NCBI GenBank assembly: GCA_022653695.1
Contig: JALCSW010000001.1
Coordinates: 363,034 to 427,033, forward strand
Length of the DNA stretch: 64,000 bases
Direction of reading: 5' to 3'
From: Bacilli bacterium
GTDB taxonomy: Bacteria > Bacillota_I > Bacilli_A > RFN20 > CAG-826
The position numbers and the translations under genes were made by a program. Below the pieces are notes generated by a model. It had not been told where the DNA came from and did no database searches. It saw only the letters and a list, made by a program, of their open reading frames with translations. Below, piece after piece: positions 7,074 through 15,405 of the stretch. Within the stretch, counting starts at the first letter, position 1. Every line of letters starts with the position of its first letter.

Positions 7074-8408
7074 TTATTTCGCGTCATCGCCAGAAGGGGC
7101 GTTTATCGCGAGTTTATCCTCGCTATCGATCACTTCCGCGCCTTCGGCGTTGGAGATGCTGTTGAACTTGCTGCCCATCCGCTTGATGGTCTTGTCGACG
7201 TCGAGCGCGTTGTTCTGCAGACGGTCCACGTTGTCGTGGAGGCGGCTCCATTTGTCGCCGAAGATCTGAAAGTCCTTGGCCAAGGAAGCGAGTTCCTGCT
7301 TCATCTCGCCGAGGTTGGCGGCCCGATCGGCGTCGATCTGCGTCGCATGGAACGTCACGAGGATCGGTTGCAGAATGGATGGGGAAGCCATCACGACGTT
7401 CTTGCGCATGCCGTCCTCGACGATATCCTTGAACTCGCTGTGAATGTAGGCGAACACACCGTCGTTGGGGATGAAGATAACGGCTTGCTGGGTGGTGACG
7501 TTAGGAATGATGTATTTGGCGGCGACTTCGTTGAACTTAGCCTTCACGTCTTTTTTGAAGAGGGCTTTCTCCGCCGCCATTTCCTCATCGCTAAGTTTTT
7601 CGCCTCCGAACATTTTCGCGTAATGCGTGAGCGGAAATTTGCTGTCGATGCAAATAAACGCATGCTGACGCGGGAAGAAAACGACCGCGTCCGGACGGAT
7701 GTCGGAACCGTCTTTGGCTTTCTTGATGAAATACTGTTCGTCATAGAAGGTCCCCTTGCCGTTCGGCCAGGTTGCCTCAAGGATCATCTCGAGTTGCATC
7801 TCGCCATACTGGCCCCGGCTTTGGCTGCCCGTGAGAACGTTGTTTAGCGACACGACGTCGGACTGAAGTTTTTCAAGGTTGGCTTGGGCCTGCGTCATCT
7901 TGCCCAAAGTCTCCTTAAGGTTGCCCATCGTGTCGGAAGTGCTCTTGAAGCCGCTCGTCAAAGAGTCGTTGACCTGCTTGTTGATGGCGACGAAATTCTC
8001 ATCCACCTTCTTGTTGATTGCGGCGATGCTGTCGCTTAGGGCCTTGTTCGTGAGGGCGGTGCTTTGGGCGATGGTCTCGCTCACGTTTTTCTGGAAACCC
8101 GCGAGGCGATTGTTATTCTGATCGGCTTGGTCGCCCAATTGCTTTTGGACGATAAGCATCTGTTTGCCCAGTTCGTTGCTGATAAGAAGGGGAACGCTTT
8201 TGTCGAGGTTGGAGACGTCCGCCTTCACGGAAACGACGTCATTGTGGAGCGATTGTAAATTCGTGGATAAACCAACGATGGCATCGGAGGGATTTTTATC
8301 GCCACCAAGGCCTTTCGAGGCCTTTTTGACAGTGACCAACAAATATACGCAAAGCCCAAGCGTCATCGCACAAACGACAAGGGAGATAATAAGCAAAGTC
8401 AATTCCAT
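7074..8408 (-). CDS. rmuC: DNA recombination protein RmuC
   Basis: 444 residues. One N-terminal membrane helix (residues 4-27), a long coiled coil rich in Asn, Lys and Ser (about 55-185), then the RmuC core with GQYGEMQLEMILE, DAVVFFP and CIDSKFPLTHY. That core has a restriction-endonuclease-like fold in this family. RmuC limits recombination at inverted repeats and rearrangements in E. coli. GGAGG sits eight bases before the ATG; TAAACT further upstream may be its -10. The next upstream gene, a lesion-bypass polymerase, is divergent, so the region groups DNA-maintenance functions. Confidence 0.93.
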   Translation of the reverse strand: MELTLLIISLVVCAMTLGLCVYLLVTVKKASKGLGGDKNPSDAIVGLSTNLQSLHNDVVSVKADVSNLDKSVPLLISNELGKQMLIVQKQLGDQADQNNNRLAGFQKNVSETIAQSTALTNKALSDSIAAINKKVDENFVAINKQVNDSLTSGFKSTSDTMGNLKETLGKMTQAQANLEKLQSDVVSLNNVLTGSQSRGQYGEMQLEMILEATWPNGKGTFYDEQYFIKKAKDGSDIRPDAVVFFPRQHAFICIDSKFPLTHYAKMFGGEKLSDEEMAAEKALFKKDVKAKFNEVAAKYIIPNVTTQQAVIFIPNDGVFAYIHSEFKDIVEDGMRKNVVMASPSILQPILVTFHATQIDADRAANLGEMKQELASLAKDFQIFGDKWSRLHDNVDRLQNNALDVDKTIKRMGSKFNSISNAEGAEVIDSEDKLAINAPSGDDAK

Positions 8409-8451
8409 GAACGGCCTCCAAATCGCTACTTGTAAAGTTTAGCACAGAAAT

Positions 8452-8493
8452 AGCCAGCTCTTGGCTAACTATTGGAATTTCAAGACTCCAATA
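8452..8493. promoter_or_regulatory. Two inverted repeats between rmuC and the Y-family polymerase
   Basis: AGCCA-N5-TGGCT (8452-8466) and TATTGGA-N10-TCCAATA (8470-8493). They lie in the divergent promoter region and may be operators. Neither matches the Gram-positive LexA box. Confidence 0.4.
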
Positions 8494-8536
8494 TGCTCTT
8501 CTTTTCCTTTTAAATAGAAAGCCCAAGGAGGCAAAG

Positions 8537-9775
8537 ATGGATAAGTGCATCGCCGTCATCGACCTAAAGAGTTTCTATGCTTCGTGCGAGTGCGGCGTTC
8601 GCCATCTCGACATTTTCAAAACGCCTTTGGTGTGCTGCGACCCCTATCGGTCCGCCTCTTCCGTCGTCATGTCGGCCACCCCTTATCTCAAAAAACGATA
8701 CGGGGTGCCTAACGTCTGCCGCCGCCGGGATCTGCCGTTGGTTCCGGGAATGATTTACGCCGTTCCGCGAATGTCCTTCTACCTTCAAATGTCCGCCAAA
8801 GTCAACTCCATTTTCCTCGATTACGTGGCCGAGGACGACCTTCATGTTTATTCGGTGGACGAAAGCTTCCTCAATCTCGGCCCATATCTCAATCTCTATC
8901 ACTGCAACCCCGAAACCATCGTTTCCCGCATTCAAGCGGACATAAAGGAAAAACTTGGCCTTGTGGCGACCGCCGGAATCGGCCCCAATATCTTCCTCGC
9001 CAAAATCGCGCTTGACCAAGAGGGGAAAAAGACGGAACCCTACCTCGCCCATTGGGACTATGGCGACGTTCCCGCGAAACTTTGGTCCATCCGTCCCATA
9101 ACAAATGTATGGGGCATCGCCAAAGGCACCGCAAGACACCTTGCGCGCATTGGTATCTATAGCCTTAAAGATCTTGCGGAAGCCGATGTTTCTTTGCTGG
9201 AGAAGGAGTTTGGCGTCATGGGCTATCAACTTCACGAAATGGCCAACGGACGCGATGAAAGCGACATCGAGGCCAAGTACGTCCCGAAGGAAAGGGACCT
9301 ATCGAATGGGCAAACCCTGAGCCGCGATTACACGAAACGCGAAGCCCTTCTCCTTTTGCGGGAGATGAACGACGATTTGGCCCTCAGGCTTCGCAAAAGC
9401 GGATCCTTGGCCCAAAAAATATCCTTATCGATCGGTTATGGGGTTGGCGGCGGCTATTGCCGTCAAATGACCTTGCCGATCGCCGCCGAAGGGACCGATG
9501 CTCTTTTCGCGGGAATCGAAGAACTGTACGAATCCGCCCCCGAACTTCCGATTCGCGAACTGGGCATTTCATATGGTCGATTGCGCGCAAGCCACCTCGA
9601 ACAGCTCTCGCTCTTCGAGGAAGCCCCCATCAGCGCCAAGAAAAAGCGCCTGGACGCCGCCCTTGACGCGATCAAATCGGTCTATGGCGCCAATAGCGTT
9701 CTCCGTTGCTCAAGCCTTTTAAGTGCTTCGACCGCGAAAAAGCGCCACGAACAAATTGGAGGGCACCGCCGATGA
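8537..9775 (+). CDS. Y-family DNA polymerase (UmuC/UvrX-like)
   Basis: 412 residues, the normal length. IDLKSFYASCE at the N-terminus and YSVDESF at about residues 113-119 supply the catalytic acidic residues; the thumb (VWGIAKGTARHLARIGI) is a helix-hairpin-helix and the little finger follows. QLSLF at residues 356-360 is a beta-clamp binding motif. It performs translesion synthesis. The YolD-like gene overlaps its stop by four bases, the arrangement seen for UvrX/YqjW-type polymerases in Firmicutes, where YolD-like proteins accompany the polymerase. A strong AAGGAGG precedes the ATG. Confidence 0.92.
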   Translation: MDKCIAVIDLKSFYASCECGVRHLDIFKTPLVCCDPYRSASSVVMSATPYLKKRYGVPNVCRRRDLPLVPGMIYAVPRMSFYLQMSAKVNSIFLDYVAEDDLHVYSVDESFLNLGPYLNLYHCNPETIVSRIQADIKEKLGLVATAGIGPNIFLAKIALDQEGKKTEPYLAHWDYGDVPAKLWSIRPITNVWGIAKGTARHLARIGIYSLKDLAEADVSLLEKEFGVMGYQLHEMANGRDESDIEAKYVPKERDLSNGQTLSRDYTKREALLLLREMNDDLALRLRKSGSLAQKISLSIGYGVGGGYCRQMTLPIAAEGTDALFAGIEELYESAPELPIRELGISYGRLRASHLEQLSLFEEAPISAKKKRLDAALDAIKSVYGANSVLRCSSLLSASTAKKRHEQIGGHRR

Positions 9776-10080
9776 AGGGCCGAGGGATGATGAAGTGGAT
9801 GCCTTATAAGTCCCTTGCGGAGCAAAAGGGTTTTATGGAGACGATGCGCGCAAAGAAACGGGCCGGTGAAAAGCCCCTTATTTCCGCGGAGCGGGCCCAG
9901 GAGATCAACGAAGCGTTGTCTTCCTATGCCGGGGAAAACGTCGCGATCAGTTTCTTTCTGACGGGTTCATTAAAAGAAAGCCGAGGAAAAATCCAAAGAA
10001 TAGATAATATTTACAAATTAATAAAAATAAACGATATTAGCATATTATTTTCATCAATTGTCAATATTGAAGCATATTGA
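9772..10080 (+). CDS. YolD-like protein
   Basis: 102 residues, starting at an ATGA overlap with the polymerase stop. The N-terminus GRGMMKWMPYKSLAEQKG matches the YolD signature (RG.MKW.P...L.E...), a family found next to Y-family polymerases and proposed to act as their small subunit. The second half is AT-rich and less typical. Start chosen by the overlap; the open frame extends upstream only inside the polymerase gene. Confidence 0.85.
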   Translation: MKGRGMMKWMPYKSLAEQKGFMETMRAKKRAGEKPLISAERAQEINEALSSYAGENVAISFFLTGSLKESRGKIQRIDNIYKLIKINDISILFSSIVNIEAY

Positions 10081-10162
10081 ATTGGAAACTTTTTTGGGTT
10101 TTAACCAACAAAACAGGCGTAATCGAAGTTAATATTATTGGAACCTCGTTAGGGGTTTCGAG

Positions 10163-10211
10163 TGGGTACCTCTCCTGAGCCCCTATTAGGGAGGTGCCCA
10201 TTTCCTTTTTA
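10163..10211 (+). terminator. Terminator or attenuator before the sigma-factor gene
   Basis: Ten-pair stem TGGGTACCTC/GAGGTGCCCA (one G-U pair) with an 18-base loop, followed by TTTCCTTTTT. It ends the polymerase-yolD transcript; because the sigma gene begins 30 bases on, attenuation is also possible. Confidence 0.65.
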
Positions 10212-10228
10212 TAAGGTGATTCTAGGGG

Positions 10229-10240
10229 TAAAATAACGCC
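10229..10240 (+). promoter_or_regulatory. -10-like box directly before the sigma gene
   Basis: TAAAAT (10229-10234) ends exactly six bases before the ATG and there is no Shine-Dalgarno, so the mRNA would begin at or next to the start codon. The upstream hexamer at the usual -35 distance is TTTTTA, not a sigma-A consensus, which would suit an autoregulated ECF promoter. Confidence 0.45.
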
Positions 10241-10813
10241 ATGGACGAAGCGAAGTTGGAAAAAGCGATGATCGCCCTCCAAAAAGGGGACGGGAACGCC
10301 CTTGCCACGATCTATGAGCAAATGAGCAAAGGCGTATTCACTTTCGTCTTGCCGGTCCTTCACGATTACCAACTTGCCGAGGATGTCATGCAAGACACCT
10401 TCGTGAAAGCATATAAAGCCATCGATTCATATGAGCCTGGGACGAATGCCCGCAACTGGATCCTTACCATCGCCCGCAACGCCGCCGTCAGCGAACTTAA
10501 AAAACGCAACCACGAAATATCCTACGACTTTTCGCAAGACAACCATCCCGATGGCGTTTATTTTCTCGGCGACATCGATAGCCCGACCATAGCTCTAGCC
10601 AACAAGGTCCTTTCCGAGGATGAATTCAACATCGTGATGATGTGCGCCATCGGCGAATATAAGCACAAGGAAATCGCCAAGTTCCTTCATTTGCCTTTAG
10701 GCACGGTCACCTGGAAATACGCCAATGCCCTTAAAAAAATCAAAAAGGCCCTCCAAGAGCAGGAAAAAGAGCAGTATGAACGCGAAGCGGAAAGAACCAA
10801 ACAACTTAACTGA
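10241..10813 (+). CDS. ECF-type RNA polymerase sigma factor
   Basis: 190 residues. Region 2 is LAEDVMQDTFVKAYKAI (residues 46-62) with NARNWILTIARN for promoter melting and -10 contact; region 4 is EDEFNIVMMCAIGEYKHKEIAKFLHLPLGTVTWKYANALKKIKKAL, a helix-turn-helix reading the -35 element. It lacks regions 1 and 3, as ECF sigmas do. The next gene overlaps its 3' end by 38 bases and encodes a single-pass membrane protein, the standard sigma/anti-sigma layout. Its regulon and signal are unknown. Confidence 0.92.
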   Translation: MDEAKLEKAMIALQKGDGNALATIYEQMSKGVFTFVLPVLHDYQLAEDVMQDTFVKAYKAIDSYEPGTNARNWILTIARNAAVSELKKRNHEISYDFSQDNHPDGVYFLGDIDSPTIALANKVLSEDEFNIVMMCAIGEYKHKEIAKFLHLPLGTVTWKYANALKKIKKALQEQEKEQYEREAERTKQLN

Positions 10814-12488
10814 CGGCTTTAAAAGAATCGAGCTTGCGCCCGAGGACGAAAAAAGCATTCTCTCCGCTTTGAAATTCGAGAGTGCTTCCTTCGTTCCCGA
10901 TAAACTCGAAGCGGTAATAAAAGAAACAATAATCGAAACCGAAACCCTCCCCGCCAAAGAGGAGAAAGCCATATTGTCATCGCTCAACCGGGAAAGCGCC
11001 GCTTTCGTTCCCAATCGGCTTCTCGCCATCCAAAAGGCGATCGGCGCCGTGCCGCTTCCTTCCGACCAAGAATCGCTCGCCATCCATGAGAAGGTCAAAA
11101 ACGAAGGGGAGGCCCTCGCAAAGAAATCGGAATCGGCCGTTTTCCAGAGAACCGGCACCAAGCGCCGCTGGTCTTTCTCGACAGGTTTTCGAGCCAAGAA
11201 AATCCCTTGGGTCGGCGTCTTCGCCACAACCGCCGCCGCTATCGGTCTTGTCATCGCCCTCGTCAGCGACGATGGCGCCAAAGCCTTAGGAACAATCGCT
11301 TACGTCTCGTTGAGCGTCGAGAGCGCCTCCGGTTATAACGCGAACGCGGATAAGGCCTCCGTCGGCGAACGCGAATCAAACTATGGTACCGGTTCAACCA
11401 ATACCTATATCCCAACCTTCAGTTTCGTGACCGATGGTAGGAACGTCGCCAAAGCCAACACCATTTCGGCCAACAACTATTCGGCCACGCTCGTGAAGAA
11501 AAAAATCGGCGTCATCTCAAGCGACATCGAAGCCCCGAGCCTTATCGCCGACAAATTGCTCCCTTCATCCTACGACCTCGGGTATCTTGAGACCAAAAAC
11601 AACAAGCTTCGCAACAACATCACCGTCAACGTCTATTGCGGGAACCCGGATTTCGTGGCGAACTACGAAAACCGCTACCAAAATGCCATCAACGCTTACC
11701 TCAGCGAGAACAAAATCTATTCCGACGTGACTTTCGAGGCCGCGTCCGACTCTTCCGTTGGCGCCTGCATAAACGAGGTTGACTCCAGAAAAGCCGAGAG
11801 AATCATCAAGGCCTACAGTTTTTTAAGCGACAACGGGGCCAACGACGAATGGAAGGAAGCCTATCTTGGCGCCTTGGCCGAGGAAGAGGACGACGTTCTC
11901 GACGCTCTCATCGACGCCTTCACGGCCACGGCCGGTTCGCAGTTAAGCGACCGAGCCCTCGAAAACGTCCACGATGGCATCGCGTTAGCCTATTATCGCT
12001 ACATCACCGATTATTCGCTTGATAAAACGGAAAATGCCGAGAAGCTGCAAGAGGAGTTGGCCAAACAGCTGCGTCACATCGCGAACATGTTCCCGTGGGC
12101 CCAATCGGGTGGGTTCGAACGTCAAAAATCCAATCTGAAGGACGATTCTTACTACGTAATCTCGGATGGGGAATGGGAGAAGGCCGCCTCGGTTTATCAG
12201 GAAGGCATGGTTTACGGCATCGCCGATCAAGGCGACGTTCTGGCCGTTTTCTTCCATATCCGCGACCTTATCATGGCGGACGTTGAGGACGCCGGCGATT
12301 TTATAAGCCTCATGAGGAAAGTGAGCAAACGCTCAAGGGATTTCGGCACCCACGCCGGAGCTTTCCCCGACGACGGGGAGCACGATGGCGGCTATCACGA
12401 TCACGGCAATGGCAACCAAGGGGGCGATTGGGGAAGCGGAGGCGGAGATTGGGACGAACAAGACTGGATGCCGAATTCAGGCGATTGA
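10776..12488 (+). CDS. Putative membrane anti-sigma factor with novel extracellular domain
   Basis: 570 residues. A cytoplasmic part (1-143) contains a duplicated motif: EDEKSILSALKFESASFVP at residues 23-41 and KEEKAILSSLNRESAAFVP at 61-79, period 38. One membrane helix follows (about 144-164). Just outside the membrane, AYVSLSVES...PTFSFVTDGRNVAKA resembles the small beta domain that follows the helix in RsgI-type anti-sigmas. The large remainder is helical and unrecognised, and the C-terminus is a low-complexity Gly/Asp/His/Trp tail (HDGGYHDHGNGNQGGDWG). Overlap with the sigma gene, topology and position support an anti-sigma role; no known anti-sigma domain is proven by eye. ATG 10776 is the start consistent with the protein pattern. 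Confidence 0.65.
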   Translation: MNAKRKEPNNLTDGFKRIELAPEDEKSILSALKFESASFVPDKLEAVIKETIIETETLPAKEEKAILSSLNRESAAFVPNRLLAIQKAIGAVPLPSDQESLAIHEKVKNEGEALAKKSESAVFQRTGTKRRWSFSTGFRAKKIPWVGVFATTAAAIGLVIALVSDDGAKALGTIAYVSLSVESASGYNANADKASVGERESNYGTGSTNTYIPTFSFVTDGRNVAKANTISANNYSATLVKKKIGVISSDIEAPSLIADKLLPSSYDLGYLETKNNKLRNNITVNVYCGNPDFVANYENRYQNAINAYLSENKIYSDVTFEAASDSSVGACINEVDSRKAERIIKAYSFLSDNGANDEWKEAYLGALAEEEDDVLDALIDAFTATAGSQLSDRALENVHDGIALAYYRYITDYSLDKTENAEKLQEELAKQLRHIANMFPWAQSGGFERQKSNLKDDSYYVISDGEWEKAASVYQEGMVYGIADQGDVLAVFFHIRDLIMADVEDAGDFISLMRKVSKRSRDFGTHAGAFPDDGEHDGGYHDHGNGNQGGDWGSGGGDWDEQDWMPNSGD

Positions 12489-12494
12489 AAAACG

Positions 12495-12520
12495 AAAGGC
12501 CTCGATATCCGAGGCCTTTT
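12495..12520. terminator. Bidirectional terminator
   Basis: GGCCTCG-loop-CGAGGCC flanked by AAA on one side and TTTT on the other, between the convergent anti-sigma and aminopeptidase genes. Confidence 0.85.
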
Positions 12521-12538
12521 CAATAGACAAACGGAAAA

Positions 12539-13765
12539 CTAAAAAGCCCATGTCCCGTTTTTGAACAGGGCGATTTCGCGGCCTTCCTCATCCGTGCCGA
12601 CGATCGACAAATCGGCGGTGCCGATCATGAAATCCACGTGCGAAAGGGATTTGTTAATCCCAAAGGCATGAAGTTCGTCTTCGGTGTATTTCTCGAAATG
12701 CGGATAAAGATCGGTAAAGCCGCGTCCTAAGGCCAAATGGCAGCAAGCGTTCTCATCGTACAAAGTGTTGAAAAAGAGAAGGCCCGTCCGATTGATCGGC
12801 GAATCGAAAGGCACCAAGGCGCATTCGCCAAGATAGGCGCTGCCTTCGTCAAGGGTAAGAATGCTCTTCAAGGCCGCCTCGCCTTTTTCGGCCTGAACCT
12901 CCACGGCTTTGCCTTTCTCGAAACGAACCGAGAACCGATCGATCAATTGGCCGTTGTAGGCCAGGGGTTTCGACGCATAGACGATGCCTTCGGCTTTTCC
13001 GCGCATCGGGGAAGTGAAGCACTCCTCGCTGGGAATGTTGGGCTGAAAGAAATCACCCTGCAAATCGGTCTCCCCTCCGCCCATGAAAAGAACCCCGGGA
13101 ATAAGGCCGACGGTCAAATCGGTGCCGTTAGAGGCAGTATAATGAAGCTTGCGAAGATGGAGCGAATTCAGTTTGTCGCACCGGGATTTGAGATCTTTCT
13201 CATGCTCATCCCAGTTCTTCACGGGATCGCCGCTATCGGCGCGCGAAGTCTTGAGAATGGCTTCCCAAAGCGCCTCTTTGGCATCCTCCTCCGAAAGAGC
13301 GGGGAACATCTTCGCGGCCCATTTTTTGCCATAGCAGCCAGCGATAGTCCACTGGTAACGATTCTCGGCTTTCTCGATGAACTCCGCCATTTCGGCATAA
13401 TTCAGACGCCTTATTTCGGCGACTTTAGCGGCGTCGACGCCCTTCAAGGAGTCGGGATCGTCGTTGTCGAGCCAAATGAAGGCCGGCAACTCTTCGGCCT
13501 GAAATTTGTTGAGGGCGTAGGAAGTCGGGCTCGGATGGCCTAGGACTTTCGTGTCCCCATATCGGTAGTCGAGGGCGCGCAAGGGACCGGATTTCCATTC
13601 GTAGACGATGCGAGAGGCGCCGGCTTTGTAGCATTCCTCCGCGACGATGGCCGTAAAGGCCTCGTTGTTGACATCGGTCCGAATGATGACGGGCTGACCT
13701 TTCTTGACGGCGGCCCCCACTCGCACGATGAGGCGCGCGTATTCGCGCAGTTTTCCTTCGTTCAT
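12539..13765 (-). CDS. M29-family aminopeptidase (AmpS/aminopeptidase T-like)
   Basis: 408 residues. The C-terminal domain carries the family's metal-ligand signatures: NIPSEECFTSP, ENACCHLALGRGF and SLSHVDFMIGT (H and D ligands). The N-terminal domain (VRVGAAVKKGQPVIIRTD...) is typical. It is a cytoplasmic metal-dependent exopeptidase used in peptide utilisation. AAGGAGA lies nine bases before ATG 13765; the open frame extends 19 codons upstream into a basic, unlikely leader. Monocistronic by position. Confidence 0.92.
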   Translation of the reverse strand: MNEGKLREYARLIVRVGAAVKKGQPVIIRTDVNNEAFTAIVAEECYKAGASRIVYEWKSGPLRALDYRYGDTKVLGHPSPTSYALNKFQAEELPAFIWLDNDDPDSLKGVDAAKVAEIRRLNYAEMAEFIEKAENRYQWTIAGCYGKKWAAKMFPALSEEDAKEALWEAILKTSRADSGDPVKNWDEHEKDLKSRCDKLNSLHLRKLHYTASNGTDLTVGLIPGVLFMGGGETDLQGDFFQPNIPSEECFTSPMRGKAEGIVYASKPLAYNGQLIDRFSVRFEKGKAVEVQAEKGEAALKSILTLDEGSAYLGECALVPFDSPINRTGLLFFNTLYDENACCHLALGRGFTDLYPHFEKYTEDELHAFGINKSLSHVDFMIGTADLSIVGTDEEGREIALFKNGTWAF

Positions 13766-13890
13766 AGGCAATTTCTCCTTCGTTGCGTCCATTCTAGGCT
13801 TACGCGGCCGATTTCTCACCAAATAAACTTTGTTTATATCTCTTGGACGGAGTTTTAGATTAGAATAAACGTGTTAAGAGGTATTTACCT

Positions 13891-14748
13891 ATGGCCAAAA
13901 AAGAAAAAACCGAACAGGCAGCGAAGACCAAAAAAGCCCGAAAACCGATCGACACCAGCAAAGGCGGAATCATTTGGGTCATTTGGAATTTCGTGGAGGC
14001 CGCCCTCCTCTTGGTGGCGGGCATCCTCGCGATCGTCTTTTCGAACAATCAGAGTTTGCAGAACTCCATCCTTATCATCATCGGATGCTTCCTTATCGTG
14101 GGCGGCTTCTTGAAGGTTCTGATGAATTTCCTTCCGGCTCTGACGGCGACCGACAAAGCGCATCTTAGTTACGATTTCGTGATCGGCGGAGCGATTGAAC
14201 TCGCCCTCGGCGTCACCCTCGTGGCCTTGCCGAGCGCCTCCATAAACGTCATCGTCCAGTTCCTCAGCACTTTCATCGGCATCATCCTCATCGTCGCCGG
14301 GGCGGCCTTCATGGTGTTCGCGATCGCCTTCTTCATCGACAAACTGTTCGGCATCGCGATGCCGATCATTGAGATCGTTCTGAGCTTGGCCCTCATCGCC
14401 CTCGGCGTCGTGGTCCTCGTCTACATGAACGACGAAGACGTTTTCTACCGTGTCGTTCTCATCATCGTCGGAGTCGTCATGGCGTTGGCGGGCCTCGCCG
14501 TCGCCATTCAGACGGTCCGCGCCATGATCGCCTCCAATAAAAAGAAGAAAGCCGCGAAAACGGCCGCGGCGGGAGAAAAGGCCCCCAAAGGAAGCCCCAT
14601 CATCGACATTGACGCGACGGAGAAGAAAGAGGAAAAGCCAATGGGCGGGGAAGCACCCCAAATTGAAGGCGAAACCCCGGCGATCGAGGCCCCAAAAGAC
14701 GATGGCAAAAAGGAAGATAAGCCAAAAGACGACAAAAAGAAAAAATAA
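13891..14748 (+). CDS. DUF308/HdeD-like membrane protein with charged tail
   Basis: 285 residues. A Lys-rich N-terminus is followed by about six membrane segments arranged as pairs with the GG-F-hydrophobic pattern of HdeD/DUF308 proteins (GIIWVIWNFVEAALLLVAG; IIIGCFLIVGG; FIGIILIVAGAAF; IIVGVVMALAGLAVA). The last 75 residues are a hydrophilic Lys/Glu/Asp/Pro-rich tail ending in KKKK. Family members are linked to acid stress in enterics, but function here is unknown. AAGAGGT precedes the ATG. Confidence 0.7.
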   Translation: MAKKEKTEQAAKTKKARKPIDTSKGGIIWVIWNFVEAALLLVAGILAIVFSNNQSLQNSILIIIGCFLIVGGFLKVLMNFLPALTATDKAHLSYDFVIGGAIELALGVTLVALPSASINVIVQFLSTFIGIILIVAGAAFMVFAIAFFIDKLFGIAMPIIEIVLSLALIALGVVVLVYMNDEDVFYRVVLIIVGVVMALAGLAVAIQTVRAMIASNKKKKAAKTAAAGEKAPKGSPIIDIDATEKKEEKPMGGEAPQIEGETPAIEAPKDDGKKEDKPKDDKKKK

Positions 14749-14763
14749 AAACCAAACAAAAAA

Positions 14764-14792
14764 GAAGCCCAGCGAGAACGCTGGGCTTTTTT
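14764..14792 (+). terminator. Intrinsic terminator after the DUF308 gene
   Basis: GCCCAGCG-AGAA-CGCTGGGC followed by six T; a textbook hairpin. Confidence 0.9.
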
Positions 14793-14796
14793 GGCT

Positions 14797-15405
14797 TCAG
14801 GCCACGAGCCTATCAGCGCCCGTCAGTTCAAGGAAATGCGGCAACTTCTCGCACCAGTCGCAAAAGACGTGCCACTCCTTCAACTTGTGGTTGCGCCGCT
14901 GAATGTACATCGTCTTGAGCTGTTGGTAATTGGTAACCATCGTCGCGGCGAGGCAAAAGCCTTCGGGCAGGGAGGCGACGAGAATCCGCCACTTGGCCTT
15001 TTGCTCCTGAGCGAAGCCAGGGTCGGCGGGGATGGCGTTATATTCGCCGATAAGCTCTTGCATCCGTTCGAGGATGGCGGGATCGGTCTCATCGACGCAC
15101 TGGGCGGCGACGTCGAATTTAAGAAGGCAGTGCATCGTGCTTTCGCTGCTCACGAAATCGAACCAGTGGTAACGCTGAGCCTCCTTCCACCAGTATAAGG
15201 GGGCGCAGACGTCGACTTGAACGGTGATGCCCTTAAGGTAATTGTCATGCCCTTGCCCGTTGCGGCACGAACCGAGTTTGGCGGCCCGAAGGAAGTCCTT
15301 TTCCGCGGGTTCGCTCGCGTCGATATGGGTTCGCATCGGGTTGCCCGAGGCCTTGACGGCCCTCTCTAGGCCATAGACGTGATAATTCGAAACCGAAAAA
15401 TTCAT
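14797..15405 (-). CDS. Divergent ThyX-like protein coupled to folD
   Basis: 202 residues. Pattern resembles flavin-dependent thymidylate synthase ThyX: ...APLYWWKEAQRYHWFDFVSS then ESTMH in place of the RHR-x7-S motif, and LPEGFCLAATMVTNYQQLK then TMYIQRRNHKLKEWHVFCDW in place of the ThyX N-x-RSL...R...AQ-E-R segment. Key residues differ (RHR is RYH; the Arg two after the motif Ser is Met). Similar proteins occur in phages, as far as I recall. Its ATG overlaps the folD stop (ATGA), and FolD makes and interconverts the methylene-THF that ThyX uses, supporting a folate-dependent pyrimidine reaction. Canonical activity is unproven. Confidence 0.55.
   Translation of the reverse strand: MNFSVSNYHVYGLERAVKASGNPMRTHIDASEPAEKDFLRAAKLGSCRNGQGHDNYLKGITVQVDVCAPLYWWKEAQRYHWFDFVSSESTMHCLLKFDVAAQCVDETDPAILERMQELIGEYNAIPADPGFAQEQKAKWRILVASLPEGFCLAATMVTNYQQLKTMYIQRRNHKLKEWHVFCDWCEKLPHFLELTGADRLVA

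Noticed and set aside
12105-12125. GGTTCGAAC resembling a tRNA T-loop
   Set aside because: Lies inside the anti-sigma-like coding sequence and has no cloverleaf around it; the same applies near 49808.
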